Shown piece after piece: positions 37,824 to 44,941 of a stretch of 64,000 nt of DNA. Below the pieces are notes generated by a model. That model did not search any database, was not told where the DNA came from, and worked only from the letters and a program-made list of their open reading frames with translations. Positions within the stretch are counted from its first letter, which is position 1, and every line of letters begins with the position of its first letter. This DNA comes from Natronorubrum sediminis. Lineage in GTDB: Archaea; Halobacteriota; Halobacteria; Halobacteriales; Natrialbaceae. The position numbers were made by a program, and so were the translations under genes. The stretch lies in the NCBI RefSeq assembly GCF_900108095.1, contig NZ_FNWL01000001.1, positions 310,001 to 374,000 on the forward strand, read 5' to 3'.

Positions 37824-38642
37824 TCAGTGGCCTCCGCAGTCGCCGTGGGTGCAACCCTCGGCGATTTCTTCCGTCACTACTGCTCCGCCGTCTGCCAACG
37901 GCTCCTCGCTCGCCGTCGATTCGTCCTCGCTCGCGCCATGCTCGCTGCTTTCGGCCTCCGTCTCGAAGGCAGCCGTCGCCTGCTCGACCTCGAGATCCTC
38001 CTTTACGGCGTAGGCGAGCGTGTAGTAATCGCGTTCGTCGATCTCCTCTGGATCGTCGGTGACGAGGGTCTCGCCTTGTTCCATGAACAGTCGACGGCCG
38101 TAGGTCACGTCGTAGCCCGCTTCGAGGAGCCCCTCGTGGGTCGCCGGCGCGTCGGTGACCTTGAAGCAGATCATGCGATCCGGCCCCGTCGGGCTGTGGC
38201 CGTTCGCGGCCTCGCGAAGGGAAAGTCCCGCACCGGCTTCGATCTCGACGCCCATCGCGGTCGCGAAGGCCGTCACCGCACTGACCCCAGGGACGATCTC
38301 GAGTTCTACATCGGGATGGAACGCGTCGATCGTCCGGCGCAGGTGCCCGAAGGTCGAGTAGACGTTCGGATCGCCCAGCGTGACGAAGGCGACGTCACCC
38401 TCCCGTGCGTTCGGGGCGATTTCGGCCGCAGCCTTCTTCCACGCCGCGCGAAGCTTCTCTTCGTCTTTCGTCATCGGGAAGTCGAGGTCCCCAATTTTCG
38501 ACTCGTCGACGTGCTCAAGGGCGACGCTTCGCGAGAGGCGACCCGGCGAGTAGACGATATCACAGTCCTCGAGCACCTGCTTCCCGCGAACGGTCACGAG
38601 GTCGGATTCGCCGGGGCCAAGTCCGACGCCGTAGAGCGTCAC
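37824..38642 (-). CDS. cbiL: Cobalt-precorrin-2 C20-methyltransferase CbiL with Cys/His tail
   Basis: 272 aa. Adds the C20 methyl group. Seen: TLYGVGLGPGESDLVTVRGK at the N-terminus, FVTLGDPNVYSTFGHLRRTI near 90 and EIVPGVSAVTAFATAMGVEI. The protein ends in an acidic linker and CTHGDCGGH, a Cys-His-Cys-His terminus that is not part of the methyltransferase fold and looks like a metal ligand set. It starts 4 nt inside the cbiT stop (ATGA). Confidence 0.92.
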   Translation of the reverse strand: MTLYGVGLGPGESDLVTVRGKQVLEDCDIVYSPGRLSRSVALEHVDESKIGDLDFPMTKDEEKLRAAWKKAAAEIAPNAREGDVAFVTLGDPNVYSTFGHLRRTIDAFHPDVELEIVPGVSAVTAFATAMGVEIEAGAGLSLREAANGHSPTGPDRMICFKVTDAPATHEGLLEAGYDVTYGRRLFMEQGETLVTDDPEEIDERDYYTLAYAVKEDLEVEQATAAFETEAESSEHGASEDESTASEEPLADGGAVVTEEIAEGCTHGDCGGH

Positions 38643-39235
38643 TTCTCATCACCTCGCTGCTCGGCTTCCGTCTCGCCGTCCGAATCCGTCGTCGCGCTTC
38701 CGACCAGCATGTACACTGGATTCTCGGAATTAAAGCTCGTCGCACCGGCGAGTTCGTAGCCGTGACTCACCTGAAACTGGACGACTTCCTCGAGGATCTC
38801 TCGCTCGCGAAAGGCTTCCGTCGCCTTCCCCGCGACCTCGAGTCGCGAGACGTTCATCACGATTCGGTCGACCTCGGTGTCGACGGCGTGATCGAGAACG
38901 GCCTCGAAGTTTCGGCTGCCGCCGAGAAAGAGGGCGTCGGCGTCGTCTGGCAGCCCAGTCGGTGCTTCCTCGTTTCGTAATTCGACGTCCGCTTGAAGGG
39001 ACTCCTCGTTCGCTGCGAGGTTCTTCTCCGTCGTCTCGAGTCGTTCTGCCTTTCGCTCGAGTGCCGTCACTTCTCCGGCTCGGCGTGCGGCGTCGATCGT
39101 GATGGCTCCCGTACAGGAGCCGACCTCCGCGAAGTGATCGCCGTCCTCGAGTGCGAGCTTCGAGTGGACGACGGCGCGGACCTCAGGCTTGGTGGGCCCG
39201 GCCTTCGCGTCGTGTGGGAGCGCGATGGGTGGCAT
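38639..39235 (-). CDS. cbiT: Cobalt-precorrin-6B C15-methyltransferase/decarboxylase CbiT
   Basis: 198 aa from ATG 39235 (a GTG lies one codon upstream). Methylates C15 with decarboxylation of the C12 acetate. Seen: MPPIALPHDAKAGPTKPEVR, then DHFAEVGSCTGAITIDAARR with the SAM-binding loop and DADALFLGGSRNFEAVLDHA. The class I Rossmann methyltransferase fold differs from the tetrapyrrole methylases downstream. First gene of the large cbi operon, preceded by AT-rich dyads. Confidence 0.9.
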   Translation of the reverse strand: MPPIALPHDAKAGPTKPEVRAVVHSKLALEDGDHFAEVGSCTGAITIDAARRAGEVTALERKAERLETTEKNLAANEESLQADVELRNEEAPTGLPDDADALFLGGSRNFEAVLDHAVDTEVDRIVMNVSRLEVAGKATEAFREREILEEVVQFQVSHGYELAGATSFNSENPVYMLVGSATTDSDGETEAEQRGDEK

Positions 39236-39262
39236 CACCTGAGTGAACAGAGTCCTCTCCTA

Positions 39263-39308
39263 AAACAATTTTGTTTGTGGTAGAACAATCTACATTGTCA
39301 AAGTGTAG
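39263..39308 (-). promoter_or_regulatory. AT-rich dyad cluster upstream of the cbi operon
   Basis: Three inverted repeats within 46 nt of the cbiT upstream region: AAACAA-TT-TTGTTT (39263-39276), ACAAT-CTAC-ATTGT (39285-39298) and CTACA...TGTAG (39290-39308). The local AT content contrasts with the GC-rich genes around it. This fits an operator for a corrin- or cobalt-responsive regulator overlapping the core promoter. Confidence 0.45.
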
Positions 39309-39399
39309 TTGAGGTAGCGCAACTGAAGTGGCTACTTGGGCGTGCGGCACTGCCGCTCGAAGCAGGTGGTATCGCTGGGGAAGAAACGAGACGAGTCGA

Positions 39400-40326
39400 T
39401 CAGTCCGCGGCGCGTGCCGTCTGCACGACCTGCTTGACGTCGCTGTACTCCTCGAAGCGCTCGCGACCGATGTAGTCGATCGTATCCTGCAGGTACTGCG
39501 TCGTCTGCTTGCCGATTTTCGCCTGATCGTAGCCCTCGAAGGGCATCTCCATCGGAGCCGCAGCGAGGAGGCGGTTCTCGACGTACTCCTCGATCCGGGG
39601 CTCGTAGACGTCGTGGACGATGTCGGGTTCGGCGATGGCGAGTTGTTTCATCACCCAGCGCCCGTTCTCGATGTGACGCGTCTCGTCCTGTCGGACCTTT
39701 CCGATCGATTCCTGGAACGACTCGAGGACGATTTCCCGGCCCATCTCTTTGGCTTTCAAGTCGATCATTTGGTCGAACGAGAGGTAGCCGCCGCGAGCGA
39801 GTTGCGCCTCGACGATGCCCATGTAGTTCAGGTAGGCTTCGCCGAGTGAGTAGACCAGTTCCTGCTGGTCGCCACTGTTGATCGCTGCCAGCAGTTCGTC
39901 TGCGGTATCGTACAAGTTGTCCGTGCTGTATCCGTGTTCCTGGTAGCCCCCTTCGCGGTAGGGATCGGTATTCTGCGTCCCGAAGACCTCCTCGAAGTAG
40001 CGACTGAACAGGTCCGTGTGTTTGGCCTCCTCGTAGACCTGCTGGGCCAGATACATCTCCTCTTGGACGGTGTCGAAGGGCATCTCGTCGTTGTCGAGTG
40101 CGTCGAGTGCCATCATGTACGGTGCGAGCGTTCGCGTGACGTCCTCTTCACCGTCGTAAAACCCGGCACAGGTCGCCAGGAACCGGTTCTGTTCTGCTTC
40201 GCTAAACTGCTCCCAGTCTTCCTTGTCGGCCTCGAGATCGTAGTGATCCGGGTCCCAGGTTCCCTCCCGTTTGCCCTTTCGGTACAGTTCGTAGGACTTC
40301 TCACGGTTACTGTAATCAATTGGCAT
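39400..40326 (-). CDS. R2-like di-metal ferritin-fold protein (ribonucleotide reductase small subunit or R2lox)
   Basis: 308 aa. Seen: four-helix ferritin-like core with EEMYLAQQVYEEAKHTDLF (ExxH pair near residue 100), YLNYMGIVEAQLARGGYLSF (Glu ligand) and ESFQESIGKVRQDETRHIEN (DExRH pair near 203). These fit an R2-type metal site. Length and the EEAKH/DETRH arrangement resemble R2-like ligand-binding oxidases as much as true class I reductase subunits. No large subunit is adjacent. Located between cbiA and cbiT; its upstream region has a TGTT-GCT-AACA dyad. Confidence 0.75.
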   Translation of the reverse strand: MPIDYSNREKSYELYRKGKREGTWDPDHYDLEADKEDWEQFSEAEQNRFLATCAGFYDGEEDVTRTLAPYMMALDALDNDEMPFDTVQEEMYLAQQVYEEAKHTDLFSRYFEEVFGTQNTDPYREGGYQEHGYSTDNLYDTADELLAAINSGDQQELVYSLGEAYLNYMGIVEAQLARGGYLSFDQMIDLKAKEMGREIVLESFQESIGKVRQDETRHIENGRWVMKQLAIAEPDIVHDVYEPRIEEYVENRLLAAAPMEMPFEGYDQAKIGKQTTQYLQDTIDYIGRERFEEYSDVKQVVQTARAAD

Positions 40327-40355
40327 ACTTCTACCACCAGGCAGTTCCTTATTAG

Positions 40356-40366
40356 TGTTGCTAACA
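40356..40366 (-). promoter_or_regulatory. TGTT-GCT-AACA dyad upstream of the R2-like gene
   Basis: A perfect 4-nt-arm inverted repeat with 3-nt spacer, 30-40 nt upstream of the ATG at 40326 in an AT-rich patch that also contains TAATAA. Candidate operator or promoter element. Short arms make chance occurrence possible. Confidence 0.3.
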
Positions 40367-40408
40367 AAACACCTAGCCCGTTCAAGTCAGTTGTTTTACC
40401 GCCTCGAG

Positions 40409-41716
40409 TTACGCGTCGAGTTGCTCGAGAAACCGATCGAACGCGCCGCTCTCGGGGTGGACGTGAACGTAGGTCCCCAGCGAATCGTACTCCAGTAACC
40501 CGTCGTGTTCGCCGTCGATACCGTCGCCGCGAACCGTTTCGAACGCGAAGCGGGCATCGCCGTCGACGGCAGCACTCGAGTAGTGGAACTCGTGACCGCG
40601 AATCGTCTCGCCTGCTGGTGCAGTCAGCGTTCCCGTACTCGCCTCGAGTTCGACGTGATCCAGCGCCTGATAGCGCTCGTGCATGGTCACGTCGGCGGGG
40701 AGAATGCCCGCCATCTCGTGGTGGTCTCCTTCCGCCGTCGTCAGCGACTGGCCCATCGCCATCAGCCCGCCACACTCGCCCAGAACGGGGAGGCCCTCAC
40801 TCGCACGCCGGCCGAGTTCCGAGAGCGTCCCCGCGGACTCGAGTTCCGCGGCGTGGAGTTCGGGATACCCGCCGGGCAGATAGACGCCGTCACACTCGGG
40901 AACCGAGTCGCCCGCGACCGGCGAGAACGTGACAAGTTCCGCTCGCTCGCGAAATCGCTCGAGCGTCGCGGGATACCGAAAGCAGAAGGCCGCGTCGCCG
41001 GCGACGGCGACGCGCGCGTCGACCCACGGTTTCGGTTCCGAGGGCGTGTCGGGTGGGGCTGGTTCGCTCGCCATCGCGGCCAGTCGCTCGGCCTCGAGCG
41101 TCTCCGCCGCCTCTCGGAGTGCCTCTCGCGGCAGCGCGGCCTCCTCGCCCATCTCGAGACCCAGATGCCGATCCGGAATCTCGAGGTCGGGGTTCGGCGG
41201 GATGCGTCCGAAGAACTCGAGATCGTCCGGAAGCGCGTCACGAATCCCTTGTTCGTGGCGACCACCGTGAGCGCGCTGGGCGACGATGCCGGCAACCTCG
41301 ACGTCGCGACCGATCGTCTTGGCGTAGCGCTGGAACCCCAGCGCCGTCGCAGCCACGCTCTCCATGCCCGCCTTCGCGTCGACGACGAGCACGACGGGAA
41401 CGTCGAGCGCCTCGGCGACCATCGCCGTACTCGAGCCGTCGCCGTCGTACAGTCCCATCACGCCCTCGACGACACAAATGTCTCCCTCGCCGCGCTGGTA
41501 GTTCCGCTTAAGACCGTCCTCGCCACAGAGCCACAGGTCGAGCGTGCGTGAGGGGCGTCCCGCGATCGCCTCGTGGTGGCTCGAGTCGATGAAATCCGGT
41601 CCGGCTTTCGCCGGCTGGACCGAATAGCCCGCGTCCTCGAGCGCCTGGACGATAGAGAGCGTCGCGACCGTTTTCCCGACACCAGAGCTGACACCGCCGA
41701 GGACGAATCCGTTCAT
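40409..41716 (-). CDS. cbiA: Cobyrinate a,c-diamide synthase CbiA
   Basis: 435 aa. Glutamine-dependent amidation of the a and c side chains. Seen: N-terminal P-loop MNGFVLGGVSSGVGKTVATL, VVEGVMGLYDGDGSSTAMVA, and a C-terminal class I glutaminase-like domain with GVYLPGGYPELHAAELE and VLGECGGLMAMGQSL carrying the catalytic Cys, and RGHEFHYSS. Length is normal. It is followed by the R2-like gene after 82 nt in the same orientation. Confidence 0.93.
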   Translation of the reverse strand: MNGFVLGGVSSGVGKTVATLSIVQALEDAGYSVQPAKAGPDFIDSSHHEAIAGRPSRTLDLWLCGEDGLKRNYQRGEGDICVVEGVMGLYDGDGSSTAMVAEALDVPVVLVVDAKAGMESVAATALGFQRYAKTIGRDVEVAGIVAQRAHGGRHEQGIRDALPDDLEFFGRIPPNPDLEIPDRHLGLEMGEEAALPREALREAAETLEAERLAAMASEPAPPDTPSEPKPWVDARVAVAGDAAFCFRYPATLERFRERAELVTFSPVAGDSVPECDGVYLPGGYPELHAAELESAGTLSELGRRASEGLPVLGECGGLMAMGQSLTTAEGDHHEMAGILPADVTMHERYQALDHVELEASTGTLTAPAGETIRGHEFHYSSAAVDGDARFAFETVRGDGIDGEHDGLLEYDSLGTYVHVHPESGAFDRFLEQLDA

Positions 41717-41833
41717 TATTGGTTTCGTTCGGACAACTGAACTTGAATCCGTCGGTGCTGGCAGCGCCGCCTCGACTGCGGGGCGGGACCGAAATCGAGT
41801 TGGGGGTCGGCCGTCTGCACTCGGATACCAGCC

Positions 41834-42403
41834 ATGAGCGACACGGAGACGCGGACCGCGACGACCGACGCGAGACCCGCACTGAAAGAGCGCGCCGGCG
41901 TCGTGAACGCCTTACTCGAGGGAACCCAGACAGTCCTCGTTCGCCACCCGACGCTCGATCCGGGAACGATCGACGAGCCGTTCGCGTTGTACCCATCCTA
42001 CAGCCATCAGGAGCCGACTCGGTACCAGTCTCGGTACGAACACTACTACCACCGTGCGAGTACGAAACCGGACGCGGGAATCCCCATTCGAGCCGTCGCC
42101 GAGGTTTGCGAGGAGCACGCCGTCTCGAGTGATGACCTCGGGGCCCTCGCCAGACACTACGTCTACACCCCTGATGGCCTGCGAGACAAGTACGATCCGG
42201 ACGACGACCTCCGCGTACTTGTGCTTCGAGTGAGCGAACTCGAGTCCCCTCGCTTCATCGAGGAACGGGGTAGCTATCGCGGCTGTCGGGCCTGGATCTC
42301 CCTCGAGGAGGCTGTCGACGTGTCCCTCGAGTCGGCAACGCCGGTGCTCGACGACGCGACGTTTTCGGAGCGAACGGCGGCTGTTCGCGACGCACTTGCC
42401 TAA
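41834..42403 (+). CDS. DUF1802 family protein
   Basis: 189 aa. Seen: ALKERAGVVNALLEGTQTVLV at the N-terminus (quoted without its last residue in the family text), VRHPTLDPGTIDEPFALYPS, and SPRFIEERGSYRGCRAWISL. From memory this matches DUF1802, a family of unknown function seen in bacteria and haloarchaea. Divergent from cbiA, with 117 nt between the starts. No catalytic motif is clear. Confidence 0.75.
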   Translation: MSDTETRTATTDARPALKERAGVVNALLEGTQTVLVRHPTLDPGTIDEPFALYPSYSHQEPTRYQSRYEHYYHRASTKPDAGIPIRAVAEVCEEHAVSSDDLGALARHYVYTPDGLRDKYDPDDDLRVLVLRVSELESPRFIEERGSYRGCRAWISLEEAVDVSLESATPVLDDATFSERTAAVRDALA

Positions 42404-42486
42404 CCTCCACAGCCATCGACCCCACTGATCACCCCCACCAACGAACTTAACCACTCGAGTCCGTTACCTCGTCCTCGCTGGTCCCT

Positions 42487-42651
42487 ATGACTGAACACGC
42501 TGATCAGGAAACCGAGCACCACCTTCGAGAGGCGATTCGACACCTCAGCGAGGCACAGGACGGGGAGCTTAGAAAGACGCACGACGTCGCCATCGAGAGG
42601 GTCCTCACCACCGTCTCGACGGTCCTCCGCGAACACAGCCAGGACGAGTAG
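42487..42651 (+). CDS. Small 54-residue protein
   Basis: Read directly: start MTEHADQETEHHLREAIRHL and end TVLREHSQDE, 54 aa. Mostly helical by composition, acidic with several His. Unknown function. The codon use and acidic character match the neighbours, and the frame has a clean ATG and stop. It lies downstream of the DUF1802 gene in the same orientation with an 83-nt gap, so it may be expressed separately. Confidence 0.5.
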   Translation: MTEHADQETEHHLREAIRHLSEAQDGELRKTHDVAIERVLTTVSTVLREHSQDE

Positions 42652-42769
42652 CGACGGTGCCTTTTTCGTTTCAGTTCCCGCTCAGGCGACCACTCGCTGA
42701 TTCGAGACCTCGAGCCACCACTCGAGATCCGGCCACAGCGTTATCCCGATCCTTTCCGTCTATTCCAGT

Positions 42770-43066
42770 ATGACGGGTGAGACCGACGACCAAGGCGAGG
42801 CACCTGGGACGAACGCCGAACAGCACACGACGGCTGCGCGTCGCCCGAACGGTGGCACTTCGGACTCGCCTCGCCAGTGTCACCGACGCGGGTGCGACGA
42901 GCCGGCGAGTTTCGTCGTCCTCGAGCGATACCAAGAGGAGACCGGCCACGGAGCCGTCGAGGCCCGGGCCGAACTCTGTCGAGGCCACACCGACGAGGAA
43001 AGCCCGGCGAACCTCGACGGTGCGTACGACGACTACGTCTTCCGCGTCGAACCCCTCTCGGAATAA
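42770..43066 (+). CDS. Small probable zinc-binding protein
   Basis: 98 aa. Seen: a disordered N-terminal third rich in Thr/Gln/Asn, then RQCHRRGCDEPASFVVLERY and ELCRGHTDEESPANLDGAYD. CxxxxC followed by CxxH gives a likely four-ligand zinc site. The family is common in haloarchaea but unnamed to me. Convergent with cbiE; not obviously part of the cobalamin pathway. Confidence 0.65.
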   Translation: MTGETDDQGEAPGTNAEQHTTAARRPNGGTSDSPRQCHRRGCDEPASFVVLERYQEETGHGAVEARAELCRGHTDEESPANLDGAYDDYVFRVEPLSE

Positions 43067-43169
43067 GGTAGACGGAATCCGACAATACGCGTCGTCAGGT
43101 GCGTCTTCTGTCGATCCTGCCGAACACGGACCGTAAAACAAGGAACGATGAACGACGAACGGCGAACGA

Positions 43170-44153
43170 CTACACCGGCTGGCGAACGGCAAGGACGACC
43201 AGATCGGAAAACGGCGTCTCCTCGGGTCCGTCCCCGCCCGCGTGTTCCGACAGCTCCGCCAGCGTAAACCGATGAACCGTCTCGTCCTCGTGGGTCAACT
43301 TCTCGAGCACCAGCGCCTCGAGTTCCGGGTCGGCCCCTTCCTCGAGGAGGAACTGGGCGAGGTCGCCGGGCATTCGATCGTAGGGCCGGGGCAACGTGAG
43401 GAGGTGCCGGCCCTCTGCCACGACAGCGCCGGCTAACCGGTCCATATCGGCCTCGAGGTCGCCGCTCTTGTGTAAGGTCACGAACTCGGTGTCTTCCATC
43501 GGCGTTCGGGCCCGACTGGCGGCCATCTGGAGCGAAGAGATGCCGGGAACGATGCGTACGGGCGTCTCGGGAGCGCTGGACTCGGCGGCGTCCTGCTGAG
43601 TCTGCGAAGCAGGGCTCGTGGAAGCTTGTTCCACGGCGTCCTGACGAGCGTGCGAGTCAGGGCTCGTCGAGCAACGCTCGACGGCGTCCTGCTGAGTCTG
43701 CGAAGCAGGGCTCGTGGAAGCTTGTTCCACGGCGTTCTGACGAGCGTGCGAGTCAGGGCTCGTCGAGCAACGCTCGACGGCGTCCTGGACCTTTCCGACG
43801 AACTGGTAGCCCGAGTGGTTTGGATCGCCCATTGCGACGGCTGTACCCGACTCGCCCGCTGCGACGCGCTCACCGAAGGTCTCGAGGGCCTCCGCTTCGT
43901 CCTTGTAGCCACAGGTCAGCAGGTCAGCGTCCGTCAGGTCCTCGACGAACTCGACGACGGTCGTAAAGCCGACGACGACGTCCGCTTCAGCTATTGCTCG
44001 TCGTCCTCGAGGCGTGAGGAACTCCTGATTCCCAGGACCGACGCCCACGGCGTAGACTGGGTCGTCGCTCCCCTCGTCGATATCCGGCTCCGCCGTCCCG
44101 GCCGCGAACGTTGCCGGGTCCGGCCCCGACTCGAGATCGTACTCGCCGCTCAT
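43170..44153 (-). CDS. cbiE: Cobalt-precorrin-7 C5-methyltransferase CbiE with tandem-repeat insertion
   Basis: 327 aa. Tetrapyrrole methylase acting on C5. Seen: VYAVGVGPGNQEFLTPRGRR near 32, VAMGDPNHSGYQFVGKVQDA near 110 and VRIVPGISSLQMAASRARTP. Between the second and third SAM motifs lies an in-frame insertion of 64 residues made of four 16-residue units (VERCSTSPDSHARQ and VEQASTSPASQTQQ types alternating). Without it the protein would match the usual 200-260 aa. It overlaps the cbiC stop by 4 nt. Confidence 0.88.
   Translation of the reverse strand: MSGEYDLESGPDPATFAAGTAEPDIDEGSDDPVYAVGVGPGNQEFLTPRGRRAIAEADVVVGFTTVVEFVEDLTDADLLTCGYKDEAEALETFGERVAAGESGTAVAMGDPNHSGYQFVGKVQDAVERCSTSPDSHARQNAVEQASTSPASQTQQDAVERCSTSPDSHARQDAVEQASTSPASQTQQDAAESSAPETPVRIVPGISSLQMAASRARTPMEDTEFVTLHKSGDLEADMDRLAGAVVAEGRHLLTLPRPYDRMPGDLAQFLLEEGADPELEALVLEKLTHEDETVHRFTLAELSEHAGGDGPEETPFSDLVVLAVRQPV
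43587..43778 (-). repeat. Four 48-nt tandem repeats with internal hairpins inside cbiE
   Basis: Units at 43587-43634, 43635-43682, 43683-43730 and 43731-43778. Units 1 and 3 are identical; units 2 and 4 differ at one base. Each ends in a palindrome: GTGGAA/TTCCAC in 1 and 3, GTCGAGC/GCTCGAC in 2 and 4, with different arm sequences but conserved pairing. The length is a multiple of three, so the CbiE frame is kept. Confidence 0.92.
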
Positions 44154-44941
44154 GCGCCCTCGCCGTCCTCCCGTCCGGCGTTCCGAGCGGTCCGTTCGTC
44201 GGCCCTCAGCTCTAACTCGAGTTCGTCCGTCCGCACGTCCTTCGCGACGTGGATCAGTTCGTTCGTCAGCGCGGCCGCGAGCCCGCTTCCACCGCGGCGA
44301 CCGACGTTGGTGATCGCTGGCACGTCGTACTCCTCGCTGATCTCGCGGATCCGTTGGCGGCTCTCCTCGGCCTTGACGAAGCCGACGGGGGTCGCGACGA
44401 CGGCGGCGGGTCTGGTGCCGTTTTCGATGCAGTCCGCGAGCGCGAACGCGGCCGTCGGCGCGTTGCCGATCACCGCAATCGAGCCGTCGTAGACGCCTTG
44501 CTTGTCGAGTTCGAGCACCGACGCAGCGGTCCGGGTCATTCCCGTCTCCTTCGCCAACTCGGCACCGTTTCCGATCGCTTTGCGTTTCTCGCAGTCGTGG
44601 CCTCTCCCCGTAATGCCGGCTTTGGACATCGTGATGTCGGTGACGATAGTCGACTCCGCGAGGACGGCCCTCGCGCCGGCACGAACTGGCGCGTCTTCGT
44701 CCGCCCCCAGCTCGTCGCTGCCGGTGAACTCGATCAGGTGTTGGAACTCGATGTCGCCCATCGAGTGGACTGACTTCTGGCGGATGCGGTCGCCCAGCGT
44801 CTCGTCGGGGACGAACTGCCGGACGATATCCATGCTTGTCTCCGCGATATCCATCGCGTTCTGCGTCGTGGCTCCGAGGTCGGCGTACTCCCGCTCGTAC
44901 TCCTGGCCGCCGTCGGACTCGAGTCGCTCGTCGTCAGTCAT
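44150..44941 (-). CDS. cbiC: Cobalt-precorrin-8 methylmutase CbiC
   Basis: 263 aa. Moves the methyl group from C11 to C12. Seen: QKSVHSMGDIEFQHLIEFTG near residue 54 with the catalytic His, AESTIVTDITMSKAGITGRG near 94, and PTAAFALADCIENGTRPAAV then VATPVGFVKAEESRQRI. Length is slightly above the bacterial 210-230 aa because of acidic extensions at both ends. Starts 8 nt inside the cobN coding end and overlaps cbiE by 4 nt. Confidence 0.93.
   Translation of the reverse strand: MTDDERLESDGGQEYEREYADLGATTQNAMDIAETSMDIVRQFVPDETLGDRIRQKSVHSMGDIEFQHLIEFTGSDELGADEDAPVRAGARAVLAESTIVTDITMSKAGITGRGHDCEKRKAIGNGAELAKETGMTRTAASVLELDKQGVYDGSIAVIGNAPTAAFALADCIENGTRPAAVVATPVGFVKAEESRQRIREISEEYDVPAITNVGRRGGSGLAAALTNELIHVAKDVRTDELELELRADERTARNAGREDGEGA

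Noticed and set aside
39236..39399. Cobalamin riboswitch ahead of the cbi operon
   Set aside because: No B12-box or multi-stem fold could be seen; the region holds short AT-rich dyads instead.
43587..43778. CRISPR array
   Set aside because: The units are contiguous without spacers, lie in frame inside cbiE and number only four.
43170..44153. cbiE as a pseudogene
   Set aside because: The repeat insertion is a multiple of three and all SAM motifs and both ends are intact.
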